64,000 nt of DNA, taken from positions 23,774 through 87,773 of the forward strand of contig CABUIE010000008.1 in NCBI GenBank assembly GCA_902491565.1, written 5' to 3'. This DNA comes from an uncultured Collinsella sp. (GTDB lineage Bacteria > Actinomycetota > Coriobacteriia > Coriobacteriales > Coriobacteriaceae). Both the position numbers and the translations under genes were made by a program. The notes under the pieces were generated by a model. That model saw nothing but the letters and a program-made list of their open reading frames with translations, was not told where the DNA came from and did no database searches. Positions 25,701 to 34,133 of this stretch are shown piece by piece. How positions within the stretch are numbered: the stretch's first letter is position 1; each line of letters opens with the position of its first letter.

Positions 25701-28583
25701 CTAAATAAACACGTCGACGAGGATGGGCATAAGGTTGAGCAGGCCAAACACCAGCGCCACGCCCCATCCGAGCTTAAAGCAGCTGCGCCAGGTGCTGCGT
25801 GCGAAGGTGTTGTCGATCAGCACCTCGACAAAATACGTCGCGGCCATCACGACCAGGGCTACGACCCAGCTCACCGGGTTGTCCCAAACAAAGAACATGC
25901 CCACCCACATCAAAAACAGCACGGTCTCGCACCAGTGCATAAGGGTCATCTTGGCCAGCGTGCCGCCGCTCATCTCGGTGGCGACGCCCTGGACGATCTC
26001 CTGATGCGCGTGATGCGAGTACGAAAGGTCAAACGGCGACTTGCGCAGCTTGATGGTAAGCACCGCGAGCAGCGCGAGGAAAATAGGCGCGCTGTACACG
26101 ATGATGGGGGCCGACTGCCCCGTCACGGCGATGGAATCGAAGCTATCGGTAGCAAGGTACAGGCCCACGCTCATCAGCAGAACGGCGGGCTCGTAACTCA
26201 TAACCTGCAGCAACTCACGATCGGCGCCGACCTGGGCAAACGGGCTTTGCGTCGAGGCGGACGCCAGCACCACAAAGATCGCGGCGAGCGTCACCATAAA
26301 AGCGCACAGCAGCGTGTTGGAACCCGACACAAAGATGCCGCCGCCCACCACGGTAAAGATGAGCGCACACGCCATGTAGGTATCGTCCATGGTGTTTACG
26401 CTGGCAGGGGCCTTGCGCAGCAGCTTGGCAACGTCGTAGAAGGGCTGCAGCAGGCGCGGGCCCACGCGGCCCTGCATGCGAGCCGAAAGCTTACGGTCAA
26501 GACCGTCGATCAGGCCGCCCACAAGCGGCGCCAGCAGGGCAAACACCACGGTACCAATAAAGATGCCCACGACGCCCGAACCTTCAAAATACTTGCCGCG
26601 CAGCACCGAGGGCGCGCTCATGGCAAGCCGCTCGGGCCCAATCCACGCGCAGCACAGCAGCGCAAACAAGATGATGCTGCAGCACACGACGCTACCCACG
26701 GGGCTAATACGCTTCTCGCCAAGGGCGTCCTCCGAGTACCAATTGCGCTTTTCGGCCTTCACCTCGCGTCCCATCGAGCCGCGGAAATGGCGATATTTGT
26801 CGGTTCCCACACCCGAAAGATATACGTTTACGTGCGGTTTGTTGCTCACGCGGAATGAAGTCAGCAGCACCACGGCGATAAACGCCACGATAACCACCAT
26901 CAGATACATGGCGTCCTTGCCAATAACGTACGGCACGCGGCCAAACACCATGGCCAAGTAAGGCGACACCAGACCGCTCGAGATAATCGGGAAGGCCACG
27001 CAGCACAGAATCAGCAGCGCGGCGATGGTGTTGAGGGCCATCCATTCGGTCTTATGGACATTGACCTCAACGTTTTGAGCCGTGGGGTCGACGCCCGAAA
27101 GCTTGGCAAGCCACTTGCCCCAGAAGTAAAACGTCGCGGCCGAGCCAAAGGCAAGCACCATGATCATGAGCACGTTGCCAGTCTGTGCGAACGCCACCAG
27201 GGCGCCCCACTTGGACACGAGCATGCCAAACGGCGCCACGAACATGCCCATGATGCCCAACATCATCAGACGCGTCAGGTGCGGCATGCGGCTGAACATA
27301 CCGTCCATGTCCTCGATATTGCGGCTGCCGATATGATGCTCGGCCGTGCCCACGCACAGGAACAGCAGCGACTTTGCCACCGTGTGAAACAGGATCAGGA
27401 AGATGGCGGCCCACACGGCCTCGGGTGCGCCGACACCCAGGCAAGCACTGATGAGGCCCAAGTTGGAAATGGTGGAGTACGCGAGCACGCGCTTGGCGTT
27501 GCTCTGCGAGATGGCCATGAGGGCAGCGAGCAAAAACGTGATGGCACCCACACTCGTGACCATAAAGCCGGTCACGGGATAGATGGCATATAGCGGGCTC
27601 AGCTTGACCATTAGGAACACGCCGGCTTTGACCATGGTGGACGAATGCAGCAGGGCGCTCGTGGGCGTGGGGGCAACCATGGCGCCGAGCAGCCAGGTGT
27701 GGAACGGCATCTGCGCAGCCTTGGTAAGGGCGGCGAGCGACAACAGGATGACCGGCATCACCAGCAGCGCGGATTGCGCGGTTCCGGCGCCGGAAAGCTC
27801 AATCATGCCCGAGATGGTCAGCGGCATGCCGTTGACGTGCAGGTACATGAGTCCGGCCAAAAACGCGATGCCGCCCAGCATGTTGAGGATGATCTGGATA
27901 AAAGCGTTTTTGATGGCCTCGGGCGTGCGCGTGTAGCCAATCATAAGAAACGAGCACACGGTGGTGATTTCCCAGCCGCAGAACAGCCACTCGAGGTTGT
28001 CGCTCGTCACGATGACGAACATGGCCGAAAGGAACAGGAACATAAGCGCCAGGAACTGCGGGCGACGGTCGGGCGCGGTCTGCCCGTGCAGTGCGGCCTC
28101 GTGCTCGTCATGGGCCTGGAAGTCCTTCATGTAGCCCAGGGCATACACGCAGATAAGGCTGCCGACGATGCCGACGGCGAGGACCATGATCACGCTCATG
28201 TAGTCCAGGTAGAGCGGCGTCGCCGTGACGGCTTCGGCCGCGGGCAGCGTCATGGTCGCAAAGGCAACCGAACCCACCAGCTGCACCACGCCGAGCACCG
28301 TGGTGAGCGCGTTCCTATATTTGTACGCGTTGTACAGGATGACGGCGCACAGGATGACATCGATGACGGAGCTGATGATCGAGAGCACATGCGAGGTGCC
28401 GGGGGCAACCTCAAAGCTCTGCGGACCCGTGCCAAAAAACATAACGGCGACTACAACTGTCACCGCCATAATCATGCCGGAACCTATGAGCCCCACCGCA
28501 TCGCGGGCGCGGTCACCGCGCGCGAGCAGCATGCCCAGCGCCGGCACCAGCGGAAACAGGGTAAGGAAATACAGTAGCGTCAT
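25701..28583 (-). CDS. Fused Ech membrane subunits: antiporter-like (NuoL/EchA) plus NuoH-like (EchB)
   Basis: A 960-residue integral membrane protein with two parts. Residues 1 to about 640 are a proton-translocating antiporter-type subunit (NuoL/HyfB/EchA), with the Lys of LTKAAQMPFHTWL, HSSTMVKAGVFLM and a C-terminal lateral-helix-like extension. Residues about 665-960 are a NuoH/HycD/EchB subunit, with RMQGRVGPRLLQPFYD, ADRELLQVMSYEPA and KLRKSPFDLSYSHHAHQE. The two are normally separate genes; here they read through in one frame with no internal stop. First gene of the Ech operon. It couples hydrogenase turnover to H+ or Na+ translocation. Confidence 0.94.
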   Translation of the reverse strand: MTLLYFLTLFPLVPALGMLLARGDRARDAVGLIGSGMIMAVTVVVAVMFFGTGPQSFEVAPGTSHVLSIISSVIDVILCAVILYNAYKYRNALTTVLGVVQLVGSVAFATMTLPAAEAVTATPLYLDYMSVIMVLAVGIVGSLICVYALGYMKDFQAHDEHEAALHGQTAPDRRPQFLALMFLFLSAMFVIVTSDNLEWLFCGWEITTVCSFLMIGYTRTPEAIKNAFIQIILNMLGGIAFLAGLMYLHVNGMPLTISGMIELSGAGTAQSALLVMPVILLSLAALTKAAQMPFHTWLLGAMVAPTPTSALLHSSTMVKAGVFLMVKLSPLYAIYPVTGFMVTSVGAITFLLAALMAISQSNAKRVLAYSTISNLGLISACLGVGAPEAVWAAIFLILFHTVAKSLLFLCVGTAEHHIGSRNIEDMDGMFSRMPHLTRLMMLGIMGMFVAPFGMLVSKWGALVAFAQTGNVLMIMVLAFGSAATFYFWGKWLAKLSGVDPTAQNVEVNVHKTEWMALNTIAALLILCCVAFPIISSGLVSPYLAMVFGRVPYVIGKDAMYLMVVIVAFIAVVLLTSFRVSNKPHVNVYLSGVGTDKYRHFRGSMGREVKAEKRNWYSEDALGEKRISPVGSVVCCSIILFALLCCAWIGPERLAMSAPSVLRGKYFEGSGVVGIFIGTVVFALLAPLVGGLIDGLDRKLSARMQGRVGPRLLQPFYDVAKLLRKAPASVNTMDDTYMACALIFTVVGGGIFVSGSNTLLCAFMVTLAAIFVVLASASTQSPFAQVGADRELLQVMSYEPAVLLMSVGLYLATDSFDSIAVTGQSAPIIVYSAPIFLALLAVLTIKLRKSPFDLSYSHHAHQEIVQGVATEMSGGTLAKMTLMHWCETVLFLMWVGMFFVWDNPVSWVVALVVMAATYFVEVLIDNTFARSTWRSCFKLGWGVALVFGLLNLMPILVDVFI

Positions 28584-28831
28584 ACCATCACTCCCCCATG
28601 CAAAAACGCTGCAATTGTTTAACGTTATAGCTCAATTGAGGAGTGGCGGCGGCAGGTTTTCGGTCAACTGGGGAGTTTTAGGCGTACGGGGTAAGGAGTC
28701 TGTCCGCATTGGAGTAGGGGGGTGACGCTCCCTTACCGCAGCGGCAGGCGCGCGGGCCACTGTGCGCGGTTTATTGGCCACGTTGGAAGATGTCCCGATA
28801 GGCTCGCGGCAGTCCGAAAAGTTGGCGCGGC

Positions 28832-28855
28832 AAAAAATGCGCCCCTGTGGGCGCA
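28832..28855 (-). terminator. Terminator of the HTH gene
   Basis: TGCGCCC and GGGCGCA pair around CTGT, followed on the minus strand by TTTTTT. It lies 13 bases past the stop of the HTH gene. Confidence 0.85.
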
Positions 28856-28867
28856 CCATCCCGTTCG

Positions 28868-29263
28868 CTATTCCTCCTTTTTAACGCGCGGCTTGCGACC
28901 GCGCGGCTTATCGACCAGCGCGGACTCGCCGCTCTCGCGATACTGGCGGCACCAAGCCTTGACTGAAGACTCGCTGGGAATCCCATACTTGATCATGGTC
29001 TCGCGAACCGTCAGGCCGTTTTCCAGACGGTCCTTAACCACGGCGAGCTTTACTTCGTACGAATAGGTGTGATGACGAGCGCCCGCGTTGAGCACGGCAT
29101 CGGCACCGCCCACGTCATATGCGCGGGCCCACTGACGAGCCGTGGCCTGGGGAATGCCAAGCTTTGCGGCGAGGGCGCGGTGACCAACCCCCTCTTGGAG
29201 GATCTCGACGGCGCGCTGCCTAACCTCGGGCGCATGCGTGCGAGTCCTTGTTGCTTCCGACAT
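28868..29263 (-). CDS. Orphan helix-turn-helix protein resembling a transposase OrfA
   Basis: A 131-residue protein with two HTH units. The first (about 10-60) is RQRAVEILQEGVGHRALAAK with ATARQWARAY; the second (about 65-115) is KLAVVKDRLENGLTVRETMI with SSVKAWCRQYRESG. It ends in a basic PRGRKPRVKKEE tail. This matches IS3/IS150-type OrfA proteins. No OrfB (DDE integrase) follows: a terminator lies 13 bases after the stop, and no inverted repeats were found. It may be a remnant or a domesticated regulator. GCAGGT precedes the ATG; a GTG three codons earlier is possible. Confidence 0.8.
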   Translation of the reverse strand: MSEATRTRTHAPEVRQRAVEILQEGVGHRALAAKLGIPQATARQWARAYDVGGADAVLNAGARHHTYSYEVKLAVVKDRLENGLTVRETMIKYGIPSESSVKAWCRQYRESGESALVDKPRGRKPRVKKEE

Positions 29264-29710
29264 ACCTGCCACTTCTTAGCCTTAACCGTTAATCTGCCTT
29301 CTTACGTGCATGTTAGATAGTAGCATTTTGCTGTTTGCACGTAGCAGTTAATTGAAAATCGCAACGGTGGCATCTGGGCATTTGCCATTACTTTGCAACA
29401 GTTCTTTAGGTTTTATTTACGCAGCTAGTTGGCCCGCGGCTCATTGACGGTGTTTTACCAACCAGATTGGTATCTTTTTGTTTGGCTGGTATGGTTTGCG
29501 CAATTATTAACCCCTCCCCTAATAATTTTGAGCGGTCTGCAAGGCAGCAGACGTCCTCACTCCTCATGATTAGCGCGCTTGCCATCCACCGGAGCAAAAC
29601 GAAAAGGGCGGGACCTGCTGCGCTTGCAGACCCCGCCCCGGTTGACACCCGATGGGACGCAGCCGGGCGAGACAGGTCCGTGCTACCGCCCCGCCTGGCC
29701 GCGAAGTTAA
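29264..29710. other. Gene-free AT-richer spacer
   Basis: About 450 bases between the HTH gene and the flavoprotein gene. It holds the flavoprotein terminator at 29602-29640 and a small AT hairpin at 29502-29528 (AATTATTA/TAATAATT). A minus-strand frame of 80 codons at 29406-29648 overlaps the terminator and has no family features, so it is not called. Confidence 0.6.
29602..29640 (-). terminator. Terminator of the flavoprotein gene
   Basis: GGGCGGG pairs with CCCGCCC, with an internal CTGC/GCAG extension, and is followed on the minus strand by TTTTCGTTTT. Confidence 0.85.
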
Positions 29711-31741
29711 CTACAGCTCGTTGGCCGCGTGATATGCCGTGCGAATGGCGCTCGCAATATCGGCGGTGCGCTCGCCCGAGCAGTCGCCCACGCAGGTCAC
29801 GGGCACCGTCACGCCATCAAGGTCAAACGCGTTGGCCTTGGAGCCCACGGCCATCACCACGTAATCGCAGGCGATCTTCACCGGCTCCTCGGCGCCGTCC
29901 TCGGTGGTGCGAACAGCCTCCACGCCCTCGTCGGTAATGGCGGTCAGGCGGGTCTTCACGTGCTGCTCCACGTTGTGCTCGGCAAAGTCGCTCATAATCA
30001 GCGGCAGAATGGTCTCGGACTCGCCCGCGGCAATCTTGTCGAGCATCTCCACGATCGCCACCTCGCAGCCGTGCTGCAGCAGGTACTCGGCAGTCTCGGT
30101 GCCCACCAGGCCACCGCCAATGACGGCGACGCGGCCCGCAAGCTCCACCTTGCCAGCCAGCACGTCCCAGCTCGAGACGACCTTGTCCGAGTCGGCACCC
30201 GGAACGGGGATGACCACGTCGTGTGCGCCCACAGCCACAATCGCGGCGTCGGCGGCGTTGAGGTCCTCAGCGGTAGCGGCATGGTTGAGCTCGACTTTCA
30301 CGCCCAGGCCAGGCAGAATCTTCTCGTAATACTCGACCGAGCGCATGATCTCGTCCTTGCGCGGGGGCGCGGCCGCCAGCACAATCTGGCCGCCCAAGTG
30401 ATCGCTCGCCTCGTAGACGGTCACATCGTAGCCGCGCTTGGCCGCCACGCGCGCGGCCTCCAGGCCGGCGATGCCGCCGCCCACCACGGCGATCTTCTTG
30501 TCGCCCTCGCCCGGCTTAATGGCGATGGTCGCCTCGTCGCCGTTCTCGGCATTGAGCACGCACGAGATGTACTTGCGGTTTTGAATCGCGTCGACGCAGC
30601 CCTTGTTGCAGTTGAGGCACTCGCGAATGGGCTCGCCCGTGGCGGCCTTCAGCGCAATGTCGGGGTCGCACATGAGCGAGCGGCCATAGGCGATGATGTC
30701 GGCCGCGCCGTCTTCCAGAATCTTCTCGCCGGCCTCGACCGAGACAACACGGCCGACGGTTGCCACCGGCACGGAAACCAGGGCCTTGACGCGCTCGGCA
30801 ACGGGCAGCGTCCAGTTGTAGGGCATGGCACCCATAGGCGGAATGGTGTCGCCCATGTTGCCGGTATGATTGGCCTGCGCAACCTGGATCATATCGATGC
30901 CCGCGCCCTCGAGCAGCTTGGCAAACTCGCAGGCCTCGTCGGGCTGCAGGCCGCCCTTGCCGCGCGGCGTGCCGTCGGGGTTCTCCATGATCACGGGGAG
31001 CTTGTACTCCACCATCAGCTGCGGCGCGGCCTCCTTAATGGCGGCGACGACCTCCAGCGCGTAGCGGACGCGGCTCTCGAACGAACCACCATACTCGTCG
31101 GTGCGCTGGTTGAGGATGGCCGAGCACAGCGAACCCACCAGGCGGTCGCCATGGACCTCGATGGCATCGATGCCGGCCTGCTGTGCGCGGGCGGCCGAGG
31201 CAGCAATGGCCTCCTTGATCTGGGTGAGCTGCTCTACGCTGGCCTCGTTCACAAAGTGCTGCATATCGTGGTGCAGCTTGGCGTATGCCTGCTTGCGAAT
31301 CTCGTTGGACTCGGCCATCTTGGCGGCAAAGGTCTCCTCGTCGCCGGCGGCCTTGGCCTCCTGCGCGGCCTTGGCGGCGACCATGGAGCTCATGACCATG
31401 CGGCCGACACCGGGCACGTCGTACTCGGGGTGGAACAGCTGCAGCGCAACCTTGGCACCGTGCTTGTGGACGGCGTCGGCCAGCGCCTTAAACGTAGGGA
31501 TCTGGGCGTCGGTTGCCAGCTTGGGCGTGGGGCTCGCGGTCATGACGGGAGCGACGTCGCCGATGACGATGTAGCTCACGCCGCCACGGGCCAAGCGCTC
31601 GTAAAAGGCCAGGCTGCGCTCGCCGATGGAACCGTCGCGCTCCTCGTAGCCGGTGGTCAGCGGCGGGAACATAATGCGGTTCTTGAGCTCAAGGGGGCCA
31701 ACCGTAATGGGCTGAAGCAGCTTGGATGCAGGTGCGGTCAT
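29711..31741 (-). CDS. Old-yellow-enzyme/2-enoate reductase type FAD, FMN, Fe-S oxidoreductase
   Basis: A 676-residue modular flavoenzyme. Residues 1-370 are an FMN-binding OYE TIM barrel starting LLQPITVGPLELKNRI. A 4Fe-4S motif C-x2-C-x3-C-x11-C follows (CLNCNKGCVDA to ISC, about 375-395). The FAD/NAD(P) domains come next, with IAVVGGGIAGLEAARVAA (about 415) and VAVIGGGLVGTETAEYLL. This is the layout of dienoyl-CoA reductase FadH, 2-enoate reductase and the bile-acid enzyme BaiCD. Substrate is not assignable; gut Coriobacteriia use such enzymes on enoates and steroids. GAGAGG lies seven bases before the chosen ATG. Monocistronic. Confidence 0.93.
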   Translation of the reverse strand: MTAPASKLLQPITVGPLELKNRIMFPPLTTGYEERDGSIGERSLAFYERLARGGVSYIVIGDVAPVMTASPTPKLATDAQIPTFKALADAVHKHGAKVALQLFHPEYDVPGVGRMVMSSMVAAKAAQEAKAAGDEETFAAKMAESNEIRKQAYAKLHHDMQHFVNEASVEQLTQIKEAIAASAARAQQAGIDAIEVHGDRLVGSLCSAILNQRTDEYGGSFESRVRYALEVVAAIKEAAPQLMVEYKLPVIMENPDGTPRGKGGLQPDEACEFAKLLEGAGIDMIQVAQANHTGNMGDTIPPMGAMPYNWTLPVAERVKALVSVPVATVGRVVSVEAGEKILEDGAADIIAYGRSLMCDPDIALKAATGEPIRECLNCNKGCVDAIQNRKYISCVLNAENGDEATIAIKPGEGDKKIAVVGGGIAGLEAARVAAKRGYDVTVYEASDHLGGQIVLAAAPPRKDEIMRSVEYYEKILPGLGVKVELNHAATAEDLNAADAAIVAVGAHDVVIPVPGADSDKVVSSWDVLAGKVELAGRVAVIGGGLVGTETAEYLLQHGCEVAIVEMLDKIAAGESETILPLIMSDFAEHNVEQHVKTRLTAITDEGVEAVRTTEDGAEEPVKIACDYVVMAVGSKANAFDLDGVTVPVTCVGDCSGERTADIASAIRTAYHAANEL

Positions 31742-31879
31742 GGACATTCCTCTCTTGTAGGCGCGGCGGCGATGTTGCCGCGTAGTTGTCTAGAGGATAT
31801 GGCATGGGAATACAACAGCGCAACGGAAATCGGCGGACAGCAGGTAGCGGCAGGTGGATGGGGCAGGGCGGCCCGTCGG

Positions 31880-32104
31880 TTTGTCTCAATCTGTAACAGT
31901 TACGCGGCAAAACTGGGTCTTACTGTTACAGATCGAGACAAACCAAACCCGCCTGCTAGAAAATCTCAATCTATAACAACAACTCGGCAAAATCCGTCCC
32001 TCGTGTTACAGATTTAGACAAACACGACCCAACCCACCGGTATATCTCGATCTGTAACACCTAGCCGCCCAAATCGGGTCTAGATGTTACAGATCGAGAT
32101 TTTG
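31880..32104. repeat. Three tandem stem-loops with about 80-base period
   Basis: Units at 31880-31942, 31960-32022 and 32041-32104. Each begins with a form of TCTCAATCTGTAACA and ends with its reverse complement (TGTTACAGATCGAGA). The loops resemble each other: CGGCAAAACTGGGTC, CGGCAAAATCCGTCC and CGCCCAAATCGGGTC. They lie between the flavoprotein promoter and the tRNA gene, in the 450-base gene-free stretch 31742-32188. Confidence 0.85.
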
Positions 32105-32149
32105 TTTGAGAGGCCGAGAATTGGACCGAAAACACGGTCCCGAAATAAC

Positions 32150-32180
32150 AAAAAAGCTCGCCGGCTAGGCCGACGAGCTG
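32150..32180 (-). terminator. Terminator of the initiator tRNA gene
   Basis: GCTCGTCGGCC pairs with GGCCGACGAGC-like left arm (AGCTCGCCGGC), followed on the minus strand by TTTTTTGTTATT. It starts nine bases after the tRNA 3' end. Confidence 0.85.
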
Positions 32181-32188
32181 CAAGTTCT

Positions 32189-32265
32189 TGGTCGCGGGGG
32201 CAGGATTTGAACCTACGACCTCCGGGTTATGAGCCCGGCGAGCTACCAGACTGCTCCACCCCGCA
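32189..32265 (-). tRNA. Initiator tRNA-Met (anticodon CAT)
   Basis: A 77-base tRNA with CCA encoded. The anticodon loop is CTCATAA in a stem with three consecutive G-C pairs (GGG/CCC), the mark of bacterial initiator tRNAs. The D arm is GAGC/GCTC and the T loop TTCAAAT. The acceptor begins TGCGGGG and ends CCCCGCG, giving a U1:G72 pair instead of the C1:A72 mismatch of E. coli. Confidence 0.95.
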
Positions 32266-32461
32266 ATGTCTGGGCGCCTCATGTGCGCAAGAAAGAATAT
32301 TACGCGGGAGTTCGGTAAACGGCAAGGAAAATCTCGTAGAGCATAATTCCTTCATATTTAAACCCCTCAGCCCCTATCACCGTAAACGAATCGCAGCCGA
32401 GCGCCGTCGACGGCACGTATACAATGGTGCGCGTCCTTTTATGCCGACACTGGGAGTAGAC

Positions 32462-33235
32462 ATGCTGCTCGCTATCGATATGGGAAATACGCAGACGGCC
32501 ATGGGCCTGTTTGACGGAGACGAGCTGGTGCAGTCGTGGCGCATGCCCACCGACCGCTCCTATACCGCCGACGAGATCCACGTGCGCCTGATGGGCTTCT
32601 TTAAGATGTACGACCTCTCGCTCGGCGCGGTCGACGCGATCGCCTTTGCCGGCGTGGTGCCGCAGCTCTCGCGCGAATGGCACGCTGTGGCCGACCGCAT
32701 TGCCGCAGACGCCATCGTCATCGGGCCGCAGACGGCCGCCGTGACCAAGCTGCGTGCGGCGCGACCCCAGGCCGTGGGCGCCGACCGCGTAGCTAACGCC
32801 GTCGCAGCCGAAGCTTTCTACGGCGCGCCAGCGATCGTGGTGGACTTTGGTACCGCGACCAATATCGACGTCATCGATGAGGACGGCTATTACATTGGCG
32901 GAGCGATCGCGCCGGGCATCCGCATCTCCATGGACGCGCTAGCTGCCCGCGCTGCCAAGCTCGCCAGCGTTCCGCTCGAGGCGCCCGAGCACGCCATCGG
33001 CCGTGACACCGAGGAATGCATCAAGGTCGGCGCCGTGATGGGCGCCGCCGCCATGGCCGAAGGCCTGGTCGCGCGCATGAAGCGCGAGCTGGGCCGCGAC
33101 GATGCCACCGTTATCGCCACAGGCGGTCTCGCCGGCATCGTCGCCGATTCGACCGATGCCTTCGACGTGGTCGACGGACAGCTCACCATCAAGGGTATCT
33201 GCGAAATCTACCGCCGCATGCAGGAGCTGGGATAG
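32462..33235 (+). CDS. coaX: Type III pantothenate kinase
   Basis: A 257-residue enzyme that phosphorylates pantothenate, the first step of coenzyme A synthesis. It has the ASKHA fold: phosphate-1 motif MLLAIDMGNTQTAMGLFDG, GADRVANAVAA (pantothenate site), VDFGTATNIDVID (phosphate-2) and GGAIAPGI. GGGAG lies five bases before the ATG; the longer open frame upstream crosses the tRNA and is not coding. A TACAAT -10-like box at 32420 could be its promoter. Confidence 0.95.
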   Translation: MLLAIDMGNTQTAMGLFDGDELVQSWRMPTDRSYTADEIHVRLMGFFKMYDLSLGAVDAIAFAGVVPQLSREWHAVADRIAADAIVIGPQTAAVTKLRAARPQAVGADRVANAVAAEAFYGAPAIVVDFGTATNIDVIDEDGYYIGGAIAPGIRISMDALAARAAKLASVPLEAPEHAIGRDTEECIKVGAVMGAAAMAEGLVARMKRELGRDDATVIATGGLAGIVADSTDAFDVVDGQLTIKGICEIYRRMQELG

Positions 33236-33292
33236 GACAGGGGCTTAAGTCGAGCACGCCCGATGCCACAGTCCCCGCAAATGCTCGCCAAG

Positions 33293-33335
33293 CCTATTCC
33301 TCAAAATCGAAAAATTTTCAGTTTTGAGGAATAGG
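33293..33335. repeat. Perfect 14-bp intergenic hairpin
   Basis: CCTATTCCTCAAAA pairs with TTTTGAGGAATAGG around a 15-base loop, 58 bases after the coaX stop. There is no T tract, so it looks like an intergenic repeat and not a classic terminator. Confidence 0.7.
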
Positions 33336-33361
33336 TCCGAGGTGCTACCCCGCAGTCACGC

Positions 33362-33393
33362 AAAGCCCTCCCCGGCACAGGCCGAAGAGGGCT
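33362..33393. terminator. Possible terminator between coaX and the BirA-like gene
   Basis: AAGCCCTC pairs with GAGGGCTT around a 16-base loop between convergent genes. The T tail is weak in both directions. Confidence 0.5.
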
Positions 33394-33431
33394 TCGTTGT
33401 CATCGTTATCTTTGAGCGCGGGTGCCTCGCG

Positions 33432-34133
33432 TTACAGTCCGCGAATTCGTACGGCCTCGGGCGGAAACTCCTGCTCGCCGGCATCGGTCTTAATGGTCGC
33501 GCGGCCCCAGATGTCCAGGCCTGCAAACACACCGACCGCAAGCGGCAGGCCGTTGGGCGACACCGCCGCAACTTGGCGGCCCAGCAGCGGCACCATGTCG
33601 AAGTACTCGCCCAGCACGGGAGCCAGCGGCCCTGCGGCGCCTTGCGGCGTGTTGGCAACAACCGCCCAGGCGTCCACGCGGGCCAGCACGGCGGCGGCCA
33701 GCGCCTCGACCAGCGCTTCGTCAGCCACGTCCACACCAAGCTCGCTCAACGCCGAACGCTCAATATCCACCGTCACGGCACCGAACATGCCCGCAGCACC
33801 GGCACCGCCGTTCACGGCGACGCGCGCGAGCGACGTCTCAAACGCGGGCGCGCCGCACACGATGTCACTCGGCCACTGGATGCCCACTTTGCCGGCAAGC
33901 CCCAGGCCCGGCGTTGCGGCCGTGCCCGCGAGCACGTCCATCATACCCATTGCGGCCACAAACGGCAGGCCGTGGAAGGCGTGCATGTTCACATCGGGGC
34001 GCACGACCAGCGAAAACATCAGCGATGCATCGCCCGCGCTCCACGCGCACCAGCCCGCGGACATGCCCTCGCGGCCCGCGTCGCGCGCCGCGTCGAGCTC
34101 GGTGCCAGCGGCAACAGCATTCATCTCGATCAT
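33432..34133 (-). CDS. Biotin-protein-ligase-like protein lacking the GRGR motif
   Basis: A 233-residue protein with the overall layout of the BirA catalytic and C-terminal domains. IQWPSDIVCG (about residue 85) matches the conserved KWPNDI segment, and the last ~50 residues (LLGRQVAAVSPNGLPLAVGV onwards) match the small C-terminal barrel. The GRGRxGR loop that holds biotinyl-AMP is absent: the region reads DAGREGMSAGWCAWSAGD. The active-site lysine after WPND is also not evident. It may be a degenerate ligase or a repurposed paralog. Its ATG directly follows the stop of folP-folK (TAGATG), so translation is coupled. Confidence 0.65.
   Translation of the reverse strand: MIEMNAVAAGTELDAARDAGREGMSAGWCAWSAGDASLMFSLVVRPDVNMHAFHGLPFVAAMGMMDVLAGTAATPGLGLAGKVGIQWPSDIVCGAPAFETSLARVAVNGGAGAAGMFGAVTVDIERSALSELGVDVADEALVEALAAAVLARVDAWAVVANTPQGAAGPLAPVLGEYFDMVPLLGRQVAAVSPNGLPLAVGVFAGLDIWGRATIKTDAGEQEFPPEAVRIRGL

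Noticed and set aside
29406..29648. 80-codon minus-strand frame
   Set aside because: It overlaps the flavoprotein terminator, has no ribosome-binding site and no recognisable domain.
31880..32104. CRISPR-like array at three evenly spaced repeats
   Set aside because: Each unit is a self-contained stem-loop with similar loops, there are no unique spacers, and no cas gene is near.
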